A DNA stretch of 64,000 nt from contig JBBHKE010001086.1 of NCBI GenBank assembly GCA_037447655.1, forward strand, positions 62,001 to 126,000. The letters run 5' to 3'. Made by a program: the position numbers and the translations under genes. Of this stretch, positions 24,942 to 37,400 are shown one piece after another (position 1 is the first letter of the stretch; every line of letters starts with the position of its first letter). Source of the stretch: Zygnema cylindricum. Lineage: Eukaryota; Streptophyta; Zygnematophyceae; Zygnematales; Zygnemataceae. Under the pieces are notes generated by a model. That model searched no databases and was not told the origin of the DNA. It saw only the letters and a program-made list of their open reading frames with translations.

Positions 24942-25052
24942 CCTTCGCGCGAAGAAGTAGCGGCACAACGGAATACACCGGCCAGCCGGCTACGATCACG
25001 GCCGACGGTGCCCATCGGGCCGGAGGTGCGTGCTTTGAGGCGAGGCGCGTAA
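21141..25052 (+). CDS. CHLP second copy with replaced C-terminus
   Basis: Exons by homology: 21141-21474, 21728-21870, 22110-22228, 22384-22531, 22653-22766, 22964-23145, 23498-23645, 23865-24008, 24532-24635 and a chimeric last exon 24929-25052. Residues 1-483 match the intact enzyme except Ala to Ser in the transit region. After the shared YLYK, duplication homology ends and the frame runs 36 codons into GC-rich DNA (PSREEVAAQ... RRGA) to a TAA at 25050. The native tail lost is also 36 residues, so total length stays 519 by coincidence. FAD-binding motifs remain intact. Loss of the conserved tail may impair folding, and the native 3' UTR and polyadenylation signal are gone. It could be a pseudogene, a neofunctionalised gene, or an assembly chimera. 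Confidence 0.75.
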
Positions 25053-25520
25053 ACCCTGGTGCCCAGCACTTGTAGTTCGCTTCCAAAAAGCAAAGCAGGA
25101 GCGCAAGAAGAAGAAGGTATGACGATGCTACGTGCTACTCCAAGCTTTGGAGCACCTTGTGGCGCAAGCAAAGCAAAAAGAAGAAGGCGAATGTATGATG
25201 AAGGCGCGGAGCGGGCGTTTAGCCGGAATACCGGCGCCGGTGTTCAAGAAGAACGGGCTGCGCTTGTTCTCGCAAAGCTTGGAAAAGCGCAGGCGGCCGC
25301 AAGCGCGGCGCTCGGAGCGAAGTGAAAAAAGGCAGCGCACGTTCGTGCTGCGCACCTTCGCCGGTGAAAGCCGAAGGTGCAGAGCACATAAATTGCATAC
25401 TTAGACCAACATTGCTTTTAAGAGCAAAAGGGCTCTTACACACTTTAACATTTAGATGCGCACCTTGTTTTTGAAGCACTAACATTGGTGTGACAACTTT
25501 GCTGCGCACCTAAAAAGGGA
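24942..25520. other. GC-rich block, right arm
   Basis: G+C-rich DNA like the left arm, with shared words including GCTACGTGCTAC, TTGTAGTTCGCTTCCA (inverse of left-arm GCGAACTACAAG) and CTTCGCCGG. It fades into AT-rich DNA at about 25410-25520. Its first 111 bp are read as the replacement end of the second CHLP copy. No other coding region is supported. Confidence 0.6.
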
Positions 25521-27940
25521 GATTCCTATCAAATTATACAACCTTCTAACCACGGCTGAACAAGGCACCCTTATTTGCCTCTTATTCGCTTACCATGAAT
25601 GAACGTTTATTTTCGAAGGGCCCATGCAAAATAATATTTTTTTGTTTTTACGGGCGCATCTGTTGAATAATTCCGAGCACGAATAAGTCTGGTCACATTC
25701 GGACGTCCTTTTTCTTGTCGTCAAAAACTTTTGAAACTTTATTACACGAGGAAATATGTTTTTCTATTTGTGAAAGCAGACTGACTTTCTTTAAACATAT
25801 CGTAGATATATTTTAAGATAAGTTTGAAAATGGCGTGGAATTGGGTCGAAAAAACACGTCGACAACCCGTCGTACATCCAAATTTCGAAGATGACACAAA
25901 ATGTACTCTACGTTTTTGTGATTTCTTCATATATTTGTTACTTTAGCAGTATGGCACTAAGTTTTTTAAGAAATCGACAAAAAAGTACCCTTACTTAGCC
26001 ACATGGGGCCGTATCCATCGTGTCGTATGTAATGATGGTGACTTCAAACAAGATTTTATTGGTCAAAACTATTGAAAGGGAGGATAAATTGCAATGATGT
26101 GTCATTAACTTTTAGTGGGATTAAAAGGCGCTTTGATTTGGTGGCTAGATATAGTAGGTGAGTCTTGGCATATAAGAAATTACTTGTGTATTTCATGAGT
26201 GTTAGCAAGAGACCTTGAGAATTTCTTTCATGCTAACAGGATGATGACAATGTTAGCGGTCACTTTAATGTTTCTCAAATAATGGAAGACTGCTGCGAGC
26301 AACTTTTTGTACAAATGACTCTTCAAACAGTTTGAAGCGCCAGGTTGAAGGATTAATAAACTAAAGCTATGATTGTGTTCATTTGACTAATAACGAAAGC
26401 AACAGTACAACAAATCATACAGTTTTATAAAAATCGTGCACTTGTACACTGATCAATATTACTTACCAAAAAAGTTAGTCAGCGCTCGCGCCATCACTCT
26501 AAAATATATGTAGTGAAGGATTGCACATACGGCTTTGTTCTTTGAAGCATTTTTTTTCTTATAAAAGGAAAGTCATATTTACTTGTGTTGTTGGAAGCAA
26601 AAGTGCTATTTTGCTAAGGTTTGGTTGGAGATGAGGATGCGATATAGCTCATATTTTGATGGAGATTTCAATATTTTGCAGGAAGCCACAATATTCAGTT
26701 TGATTCAAGGCTACAATGAATCTATTAGGGGTGGACATGAGAACGGCAAGGGTCCGTCACCATGAAAATGGGACGCTCGAGTAATAAATAAATGTGTTAC
26801 TATAAATTAAGTGAGTTCGATGCACTCAATGAGCTATGAAACCTGTAGCTTAAGTTTTTTTCTAATAACTTAGACTCTTTGTATGGTCTTTCACTGGTGA
26901 TAACTCTTAAATTTCGAACGATACGTACAAGGTGCTCTACTATTTTCCGTTATGTTTGTTTAACATACATCCACGATGTTGAAACTATTTTTTCTATACA
27001 TAAATTTATGAAAAATAAATAACTTAATTAAATGAAAACACCAACCCAACCTTTGATGTAATCAAATCGTAACTATTTAAACCAAGGTAACATATTTGTT
27101 ACCAATTTTTTGTCGTCTCCAACAATGTATGTGATAAATAATAGAAAAGCTAAAAGGTTTTTTATGTGCTCGTTGTCGTGTAGTTCAATTCCTCACTTTC
27201 AAGCATGGGTTCAAACAAGGTACATATCTTAATGAACTTCCAAGTATAATTCGCTCACTAGGTAAAACTTGTACGGTGGTTTGTCCATTTTTTTTATTTT
27301 TTTTGCTGTTTACTTCACTTGTATGGAATCGTGATTGGCAAGTAGAGATCGTATTTGATAATACCATGGAGCATCGAGGTATTGCCTCCTTTTGTTGGTT
27401 TTTAGTGGTTATTAAACTATTTTTTACTTCTACATATTGTGCATGAGTTCATCCCCTTACATGGCGCGTCACTACTGATCAATGTGGCCCCAAATGTCTT
27501 AATTACATATTGTCATTTGAACTTTATGTTATCTTAGGTGTCATAACATTCATATCTAACAATTCGAAGCTCATGGCCGTTTGTCTTTATTGTGGATGGT
27601 CAAATTTGTATGCAATGGACATATTGAATCATGGTTTTTTAAAATTGCTAACAAGCTAGCTATCATCACTTTCAAAATTCTTTACAAAGTTATAAAATAA
27701 ATGTAGTTGCAATGAACAAAACCGAAGCAACATAGTAAACAAATTTGACTAAAAAAGAATGGCATTATTATGGCCATAATGTAAAAGCACGCCACATTTT
27801 ATTGTTAATAAAATTTTGGATCTAAAAGCTCCAATTAGGATAGCATATGATTAATGGTTCGTATTCTATAAAGTTATTTCCATTTGAAAAAAAACAAAAA
27901 AATTGGCATAAAATTTTGAGCGGTAAAAATCCTAAATAAC
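25521..27940. other. Gene-free AT-rich spacer
   Basis: About 2.4 kb without a recognisable gene, RNA or tandem repeat. All open frames are short and show no protein features. Confidence 0.6.
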
Positions 27941-29940
27941 CCAAAAAAAAATTAAACAATTATAGAACCCAAATAATCCATAAAATAAACCCAAACAACC
28001 AGAGTTCTCGACGTCCATCGGAATAAAATAATCCATAGGGTCGCGGTGTGCATATACCTATTCTTTCGTCTTAGCGGCATCTGGGGCAACCACCCCAAAA
28101 TGTCGGTCGCTTGGCGAAAGATTGTAGCCGAGGTAAGATTTTCCAAAAACAATGTCACCAAAGATGCGACATGCACAATTGAGCAAAACAATACCAATTC
28201 GGTGCAAAGGAATAATATGAGAAACCTCCCTACGCATATAAAATCCCCCCTTATACGTGATGGTCACAATGGCGTCGCAAATAGTGTAGGGCGCTTCGAT
28301 CATTTCTCCACAATGGGAGCAACGAAGCAAATGGATGTCATCCGACTTAAAAACACTTCCACACGAGCAAACTAGAGAGCGAAAAAAAAGAGGACGAGGG
28401 AGGCTAATGCAAAATCGGAGGGCGATGGTGAATTTAGCGGGGGTGAACTATAGAGTGCATAAAATAAGTGTAGCGGATAGCGAAGCGCACCACAATAGAG
28501 AAGATGGGCACGCAAATAACCAGAGGGCTTCGGGAAGCTTGGTTTTAATTGCGGCGACAACCCAATAGGATATTGGTTTTTGGACACACGCAATGAAATT
28601 CATAACAAGGGTGGAAAGAACCGGCATATCCATTAAAGTTGGAGGAGGAATCCAACATGTTTCGTCTAACAGGACTGCTGGAAGGCAAACACACCTTTTG
28701 GACCATAGTGGCAAGAACGAGAGTGTCCCCAACCAAAAAGCGAGAAACAAGAGTGGAGGCAATAATGCACCAACTTTCCAAATAAGAAGCGAGAGCAACA
28801 CGTGTAGTCAATAGTAAACCCAACCTACTTGCAAAGCAAAGAAAGGATACCTGAATACGGACCGCAAGCCGAAACTCGCGATGAAATGCCTCACGACCTA
28901 GCAATGTGTGAAAGACGTCCATAAGACCACCGTGTTGAAGGCGTTGGAAGCGTTGACTTGAAAGACTAACCAATCCAGATGTACATCCAACAAAGGTCGA
29001 ATCTTGTAGACCACGACCTCACAACCTCCCCAAGTAGCCGGTCCAAACTGACGAGGAAAAAATAAACATGAAATGTTAGTTGGATTTGGTTACATATACC
29101 ACGAGCCACCAATCACTATAAAACATTTCCCACGCCAATAGGGCGAATCCACCGATTAGGTTGGGTGTCAACTAAGAGTTTACAAACCAAATAAAATACA
29201 CACACAACAATGGTGTTATTCAATAAGCATTCAATATATTAAGCAAAATGCAAATACAACTCATTTTCTTCCTTCCTATTACTTCTGATCTTTCTACGCC
29301 TCCTTAACAAGCTACGCCTCGAAAATATAATGCTACCACGAAGTCTCAACTAATATATATAGGTACACGACTAGAAACGCGTAAGAATCGACGTGGTGAA
29401 ATGAACGACCGATAAGTTGAACCGACTTGAACAACACGATAGGACTAGGAAAGTTAACCGCAAACGAACTTGAATCACACGCTACGACTTGAACTTACGT
29501 GAACCGAAACTACCAAGCAATTTCCACGTCACTTCTATAGTACTATTCAAACATACGTGAAACGAAATGAACATTTAATTTCTACGTCACTTTAAATATC
29601 CAGCGACGAAACTACTTCGTCGCTGGTACTTCAAATATCCAACGACGAAACTACTTCGTCGCTGGTCGTCGCTATTTTAGCTACGAAAATGACTCGTCGC
29701 TAAAAGAGTTTTGAGTACCAAATCTTAACACCAACCACCAAGTGAGACGTCGTGAGAAGATTGCAAATACAAAGAGAATAACACATCGAAACCCCAAGCA
29801 CCTGATTCAATTGGAAAATATCGCACATCAACTCATACATTGTGCCCGTTGGGAGCTCTGTTGAAAGGTGAGGAGAAGAGGTAAAGGCCTTAATGAAAGC
29901 CTCTCGATCTAGGGTAAAACCCTCCAAAGGCTCTAATGTA
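27941..29940 (-). mobile_element. LINE remnant A (RLE-type non-LTR retrotransposon)
   Basis: Minus-strand fragments in several frames correspond to the same family as LINE B. Near the 5' end there is a CNLLTTSHLV segment. Then come a DWLVFQVNASNAFNT stretch (RT palm region), a post-RT LLGREAF stretch, a zinc-knuckle region with HLLRCSHCG and an endonuclease region RREVSHIIP...GDIVF. Many stops and frameshifts make it a dead copy. The RT catalytic block carrying GDPLGGPLF and ADD is missing, the palm segment joining directly to the post-RT segment near 28970. It is also interrupted by the insertion at 29166-29730. Confidence 0.8.
29166..29730 (+). mobile_element. Solo-LTR-like insertion in LINE A
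   Basis: LINE A and LINE B align on both sides of this segment but not within it, so it is an insertion of about 565 bp. It begins TGTCAACTAAG and ends CTTAACA, has a TATATATAGG promoter-like motif near 29355, and contains two copies of the palindrome GCGACGAAACTACTTCGTCGC at about 29602-29664. TG...CA ends and a TATA-like box suit a solo LTR. No target duplication could be resolved, so a TIR element is also possible and the ends are approximate. Confidence 0.5.
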
Positions 29941-31773
29941 CCATTTTTTTTCCCCGATTTTTTTTCTTCCCAAAGGGTTTGTTCGCGCTTGCTTATCTCA
30001 AACTGGCTAATTATTTAAAAAATTTACTCTACAATTTGTCCAGGTTAGCGAAATCCATAAGTTGAGTACAGTACCAATCCGTGACGTACGACATTACCCG
30101 CTTATAAATAGCGGTGCAGTGGTTAAAGTCTTCGATTTAACCTTACAAGATTTTGAGTTCCATGGATCATTACTTTCCGGATATTTTGAAGATGACCATA
30201 TGTATTCAAGCTCTTAAGCTTGTAGACAAAATCAGTTTTAGATGTGTTTAATTATTGCTTATGTTTTGTTTGCGTTGGGCCCTTGAATCCAAAATATAAT
30301 TAATAACACCGGATTATCTACACTAATAGCGACTGCGGTGTATCGGTATACGAAGCAGAAGGTGACCTGCTGTCGGATAACGACGGATCGGTGACAATTT
30401 GAAGCAGTAATAGAGGATCGAGCTTGTTTATAAAGGGGTATTTAAGTGTTATGATTATAGAGAACTAAATTTGGTAGACGTCCGCGAAAGAATCACGCTT
30501 TTTGGAGTTATATTTCAAAAGTTATAGCGATGTGTGTATTTAGGTGACAACGTGGGGTCTAAATAAGAATTGGGTATCATTGAAACGGGTTAAGGATCAA
30601 ATTAGTACCGAAGTTACGCGTGTACGTTTCATAAAGTTATAATAAAACGTTTAGTATGCACGGTGGTTCGTTTCTTACAAATTTTAGTACGAAACGTCAC
30701 TCTCACTTAAGGGAATTTCGTAGGAAGTTTCGCGTGCGAAATTTGTCACGCAAGATCGTGCAAAGTCGCGTTTCGTTTGGCGCGCACTTTTGCACGTAAA
30801 TGTTACGTAGTGAAACGTAAGGTTTGATTGGTTAGTAAAGTGCTAAGTAGTTAGTAAGAGATTTCACACGTTTTTACATTGGTCAATCTGAGTCCTTGCT
30901 GATCAATGATTGGCCCAGGTAAAAGCCAGTTAAAACGGAGCGTTGACTCTGGCCTGGCAAGTCCAAGGCGATGATGGATAAATAGTGAAGTGTAAGAGGA
31001 GAGTAGACATCTTTTCCTTTGGAAAAGTTTGTTGAAATTCGGACTGATCTTGGTATTGAGCGATTAATACCAAATTGGAGAAAAGGCATTTTTGCATTGA
31101 AATATCTTACTAACTAAATAATGTTTTACTAGTTAAGAGATAGAATTATTAAGAGTGGAGAGTAGTGGAAAACACTTTAATATGAAGGGTTGAGCCACGA
31201 GGGCAAGAGACCAAGCTAATGTTATGTGGACAGAAGCTTCTTCTAATTTAAAGTTTATCCTTATGTGAGTGTTGTCAAATGTGGATGTGTGTTTTCCAAT
31301 GTGTGGAATGTGTGGTTGGGATTGTTTTAGTAATGGGATTTTCTGAGAGGTAGGAGATCTTGTTACACAATTCCATGTGCTTCTACATAGGAGTGTTTCT
31401 CGGTTTTTTTTTTTTTTTACGTTAACTATTTTTTGATGTTCCTCACGTCAAAAAGGAATGAAAAAGAAAAAGAAAAAGATTTTTTTTTTTTTTTTTTTGA
31501 AAGCAGGTGCAGTTTGACGGTGTCGATGTGCCCGCAAATTTGTCCATAGGAAGAGTCCATTGCTTTTTCGGGCAAACTAGAAAGGAGACAGAAAATGAAA
31601 ATATGGGAAAAAAAATCGTTAGCAGTGAAAAATATTTAGCCCTTCAGAACAGCAAGACGTGAAAAGCTTAAGATTTTAAACCTTTTGTCGTTACCAACAA
31701 CTGTGCTGTAGGTTTTTGTACTGTACTGATGTAAATTTATGTAGATTGATGTAAGTTTATGTAGATTGATAAG
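29941..31773. other. Gene-free spacer
   Basis: No gene recognised. A short relic of an F2-like end may lie at about 30325-30355. Homopolymer T runs occur at about 31400 and 31480. Confidence 0.55.
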
Positions 31774-32366
31774 TACAGTACACAAGCGATCGTATTTAGC
31801 GTGTTGAACACTAATTCGGCGCCCCTAAATTTTGAGGGTTTTACCTAAGAAAGGGTAAATGATACTAAATTTTCCTGTGCGCTAATTAGGAGAAAAACAA
31901 TTAGTGTACACCATTTTAATTTATGTATTTTTTATTAGTGTGAAGTACGGAACGTGTCGGTGCGTATAAAAATGTACTTTTTAATTATACAAGTACGGAT
32001 ATTTTAATAAAATATCTGCTATCACACGAAAAACTGCCATGTGAATTAAAAAAAATCGTACTTGTACCTGTTTTAGTGTACATTTATTTGTCGCGTATTG
32101 CCTCACCCTAAAAAACCGATATTAGTTAGGAATTAATTATTGTGAAAGTATGCGACAGTGTACGAATTGTCTGAATTTGTACTTTTACCTATATTACTGT
32201 GAATATCCTCTCGACAAATCAGCTGTACCCATATTGGAGTTCGTTGAAAAATTAGTGTATAGCTTTTTTTTTGGATTTTTTTAAGTCGAAATTAGTGTAC
32301 ATGACACTAAATTATTCTACACACTAATAATTTCTATACGCGAAATACGATCGACGGTGTACTGTA
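31774..32366. mobile_element. F3 TIR element, 593 bp, TA-flanked
   Basis: The left end TACAGTACACAAGCGATCG and the right end CGATCGACGGTGTACTGTA are imperfect inverted repeats extending about 28 bp, with TA at each edge. The interior is non-coding and contains repeated CACTAAT/ATTAGTGTACA words. The terminal CAGT next to TA recalls Tc1/mariner elements. Probably non-autonomous. Confidence 0.65.
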
Positions 32367-34453
32367 CTGTAGAGAACTGTTGGCTATTGACCGTACTTTT
32401 GTGTCGTTATCTTAAATTTGACATAATGTCATAATCGCACCGGAATGCATCAAAATATCACCGTCGTTGTCAGACACCAGCTCACTTTTTAGGGTTGCTG
32501 TTATTTTGCGGGACGATTGAGGGTTTCCAGAAATAGTGTGACGAATGAGCGATGACAGAAATAGCGTCAGTACTATACTGAACTGTTGTGTGAAAACTGT
32601 AGGGGCATGCAAAATTGCAAACGCTATATTTAGTTAGCCCGTGCGGTAGGCATATTATACTTGTAAAGTATATTAGGCGTATAATACGGATCTACCGAGT
32701 ATAGCGCATAGATATGATATGATATGCCTATTGTATGAAAAACATACAATATGAACTTAAGACCCATATTGTATTCAGACTTATTCGGACCAATTAAAAC
32801 ATTCGGACTAAAAGATTTTTTTTTACACCGTCAGATTTGTACGATCGGACAGTCGCTGATCAAAGTAGCGATCTAAGAAGATCACATGAAAAGCCCATAA
32901 CACAACTTACGATAAAGGCGCCGATCAAAGGCCTACCATAAAACATTAAAAAGTTAAAAACGCCTACTTTTGAACTATGGTATAGCGTCTGCACGCGCTT
33001 TCGCACTTCTGATCCTAGCCATACAAGATGCAACCTTCGCATTTGGGTTGCCTCAGGTTTCGGTTAACTGGCGGGTCGGTTTTGAATTTTTTATAGAACC
33101 TTCTAATCGTCTGAACACGCCAAAAAACATCACGATATTTCTGTACATTGAATTGATCCCAAATTTCTACTTGTAAAATCGACGGTGCTATGGCTTTTAC
33201 GAAGTGTTCCATGCAGAGGCCACGTTGACGTTTCTTGTTTAACAAAAAATGTTGTTGTACACATTTTAACCGTCGATGTGATATTTCAAATATTTACCGA
33301 GATCTGACGTCAGGCGCCGGTTTAGAAGCATCGTCTAATTTAATCCTACACGTGTAGAGTGGCGATCTGACGCTCATCTGAGGCGTATTAAACAACCGTC
33401 CGATATTTATAATCACGTGCAGAACGGGCATCCGATACTGGACAGGAAATCCCTTGAGGTGATCTTCGCGTGGAAGGATAACTCACCGTCAGATTTTCAA
33501 TCTAACGGGGCAAAAACGAGATAATCCTACCCCTCATCTCCATATTCACGAGAGGAACCCAATATTACGGAAGTTTAGATGTAAAGCCTTGACGTCTTCT
33601 TTGAATCTCAGAGATAAGAGTCCTGCGTTTCGTTAGCAACGCTAGTCCCCTGCATACTTGCAGTGCGAACAGAAGGATAACAAGGAAAGAATCGCTTACT
33701 TTGAGGTAGGTTTTGGTTGCGGAATTGTCTGAAATATATTTAAAACCTGCTTGTACACGAAGAGACTGACATCGTTTGACATCTTTTCGTTTCTCCTCTG
33801 ACTGACATCGTTTGGAAGCCGGAGGATTCTATCGGAATTTTAGAGGGATTTTCATGAGCTGGTGAACTCGACAGGCTGTATCTAGCCGTCAATTTGCTTT
33901 GTCCTTGAACTGCTGTTTATTATTTCCAGCTTCAAAATTTTCAAGAAAATTGTCGATGTGAATAGGATGGGTACTGTCTGTTTGATGATTGTCTGTAAGC
34001 GCTTAATAAAGAACGGATGTAAAGATAAGACGCAGGCTCTATGAAGATATAGTTCATGACTGTCTTTGGTCGTTGCATTCTTAATGCATTCTCTTCAGTA
34101 TATGATCTCCTTGACGATCTTTTTTCTTTCTTGTTTTCTCTTTCTAAACAAGGTAAGATGACATATGATGACGTGCCGTGTTCTCATGTAGTAACTAAAA
34201 GTTGTGTGATTTTTTAAGTTCGCTTCAACCTTTTTTATGGTCTTTGACACTCGAAGCCAGGTTGAAGATCTGTGCATTTCGACGGGACTGAATTTCACTT
34301 GGACTGTGCAGGAATGCCATTGACATGGTCACTCAGTATCTATGTTTCGTGGTCATTTTGTTTTCTTCGAACTATGTGCAGGTATTGGGATCTCCTATCC
34401 AAGGTTTACTGTTATCTGCAAACCAATTTATTAATAGTTGCTGAACCATAAAG
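32367..34453. other. Spacer and ClpC promoter region
   Basis: No gene recognised. The last few hundred bases are the ClpC 5' flank and leader. No motif is distinctive enough to call a promoter element. Confidence 0.55.
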
Positions 34454-37400
34454 ATGGCGGGAACTTTAATTCAGGCAGCTGTTATTCAAGGTAGTGCTAC
34501 GGGACTTGTCAACAGTATTCAGCTCCGTGGATGTAGAAAATCCCGCAGGGCAGCTGCTGCAAGAATTGCTCCTAGTGCTTCAGTAGGCAATGTGGCGCAA
34601 AGCTTTTCTGGCTTGAGGCGTTCATCTGTAGTTGATCTGGCTTCTTCTCGCCCAGCTAGAAGTCTTCAGTCGATAGTTTCTGCTGCAGTTAATGCTGCAC
34701 CAACACCTAATGGACAACGGAAAGGAGTTACCACAGCTATGTTTGAGAGGTTTACAGAGAAGGTAAGATAGACACTGTTCGGAAAACTGGATCTGACTCG
34801 GGTGAACAGAGTTTTAGAGGCTAAGTCGAGTCTAGCTTTACGGTTTTCTGATGATGATTATGTGGATGATTATCTGCGTTATGCACAACAAATGAGCTGA
34901 TTTTTTATTACCTATGGTGCTTTTTAAGTTCGCAAGGTTCATCAATACTCAACCTCATATTTTTTGAGTCGTTTTCCTAATGAAGTGTTTCCTGGAATCA
35001 TTTGGACCCCGATGTTGAGGTCATGTGAAGAGGGCTTTTGAGCAGAGCAACCAAAATTCTGGAAACTCAATGGAATGACATACAGAATTGCACCTGACGA
35101 TAGTTTTATCATACGGCTTACGAGGCATACGATTTACTTCGTAGTAGCTGCACATTTGGCTGATTGATCGTCAATAGGAGAATTGTCGCATTGAAGACTC
35201 TTAGTGAAATCTTTTAAACATTATGATGTTTTGTGGATATTCATCACTGTAGCTGATTGTTCTTTTGTGGTAACTGTTATCTCGTGGTTGTCTCTGTGCA
35301 GGCCATCAAAGTTATTATGCTCGCCCAGGAGGAGGCACGCCGCCTTGGCCACAATTTTGTGGGCACAGAGCAGATCCTTCTGGGTCTGATTGGAGAAGGC
35401 ACTGGAATTGCCGCGAAAGTACTGAAGTCAATGGGAGTTAACTTGAAGGAGGCTCGTGTGGAGGTTGAGAAAATTATTGGGCGAGGCTCAGGATTTGTCG
35501 CTGTCGAAATTCCGTTTACTCCTAGGGCCAAGCGTGTTCTGGAATTGTCTTTGGAGGAGGCTCGCCAGCTAGGTAGATTACTATCAGGCTCAAATTGTGT
35601 TTGTAATTAGGGTTTTTTTATTTCCACTTCCTGTTACTTAATATTGTTGTTTTGTTTGGTGAAGTATGAGTAACTTGGTGTGTTTTTATGGCAAATTCTT
35701 TTCTCGGTGGTTTAGGTCACAACTACATCGGCACTGAGCACCTACTTCTCGGCTTATTACGTGAGGGTGAGGGAGTTGCCGCAAGGGTTTTAGAAAACCT
35801 TGGGGCTGATCCTACCAATATCCGAACACAAGTAAGAGAGACGCTGACCTGTGTGCATTTATGCAAAATCGTTTTCTTTGTTTCAGGAAGTGAATTGCTG
35901 TGTGGTCATACAAGCATGCAGACCGTGATAGTTAATTCTTTATTCCTTCATTGGAACGTGACAAGTAGTTTTGTGCTCTTCTTTTGTGTCAGGCTGTAAC
36001 TGTTAAGTACATGTCAAAAGTTTTTTTTTCTATTAGAAAGGTTCTACAAGCTTATTGCTTTACCTTATTTCCTACACGCAGGTCATCCGCATGGTTGGTG
36101 AGAGCACAGAAGCGGTTGGTGCCGGTGTTGGAGGAGGCAGCAGCAGCACTAAAATGCCAACACTTGAGGAATATGGAACAAACCTCACAAAACTTGCTGA
36201 GGATGTGAGTTTTTCTGCTTCAACTTGTATCTCTGATAATTGTTTTTGTTGGAAAGAACAAGCTGATACACATGTGAAGGTTACTTATAAATCAGAGATT
36301 CTGCTGCCTATGTGAATGAACTGTTCTAACTTACGTTTCTGGAGATGTTGTGGTACAGGGAAAATTGGACCCTGTGGTTGGAAGGCAGGCTCAGATTGAA
36401 CGTGTCACACAAATTCTTGGGCGACGCACCAAGAATAATCCTTGCCTTATTGGTGAGCCTGGAGTTGGAAAGACTGCTATTGCTGAAGGACTTGCCCAGC
36501 GGATTGCCAGTGGGGATGTACCTGAGACCATTGAAGGCAAGAAGGTAAGTAACTCGATGATGCAGTTGGCCAGGGTCATTCTTGTTCTAGCAGTCAATGT
36601 CTGTTGTTCAAAAAATGTTTGATTATGTCAGTTCCGGTTGTAGTCATCTTTTTCTGGCAAGGGTAATTGAGAAGTCAGATTGTTGACCAGTGGTCACTGA
36701 AATTATTCAGGTCATCACCCTCGACATGGGACTTCTGGTTGCTGGCACTAAGTACCGTGGAGAGTTTGAGGAGAGGCTGAAGAAGCTCATGGAAGAGATA
36801 AAGCAGGCCGATGATATTATTCTTGTGATTGATGAGGTACATACCCTCATCGGTGCCGGAGCGGCTGAGGGTGCAATTGATGCTGCCAATATTCTCAAGC
36901 CAGCTTTGGCCCGTGGTGAATTGCAGGTATGTGATTTGTTTTCCTTCAAATAATATCTTTTCTTAAACCAATTTAGCTGCTCATGGTGGCGATGAATTGT
37001 AAGCAGGTGCAACTAATCGGGTCACATCACATAATTTTTGTATTGATATTGCTGCTGCAATGAAGTTTTGACGTGACTGTAAAATTGCAGCAGTAGGGAA
37101 TGGCTGCCAGCTGTGGATAACAGATTGGTAGTCGTGTTTGTTTGTGATCCATATCTTCAGTGCATTGGTGCAACCACCCTTGATGAGTACCGCAAGCACA
37201 TTGAAAAAGATCCTGCCCTCGAACGACGATTCCAGCCAGTACTGGTGAGTGTGATGTTTTTGCTGGAAATTGGTGCTAGATTACTGTTGGTAGAGTGCTC
37301 TTGGTCGAGCTGGGTTTTGTGATTATTTTGCTCTTTGCGAATTCTGGTCGTTATTTGGTACTTCGTGGATAAATTACTTCTCAAATATTTGGTCACATTG

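Noticed and set aside
19431-25520. Pack-MULE or Helitron capture of CHLP
   Set aside because: I could not find long terminal inverted repeats with a 9-bp duplication, or TC...CTRR ends with a hairpin, at the block borders. The idea stays open but is unsupported.
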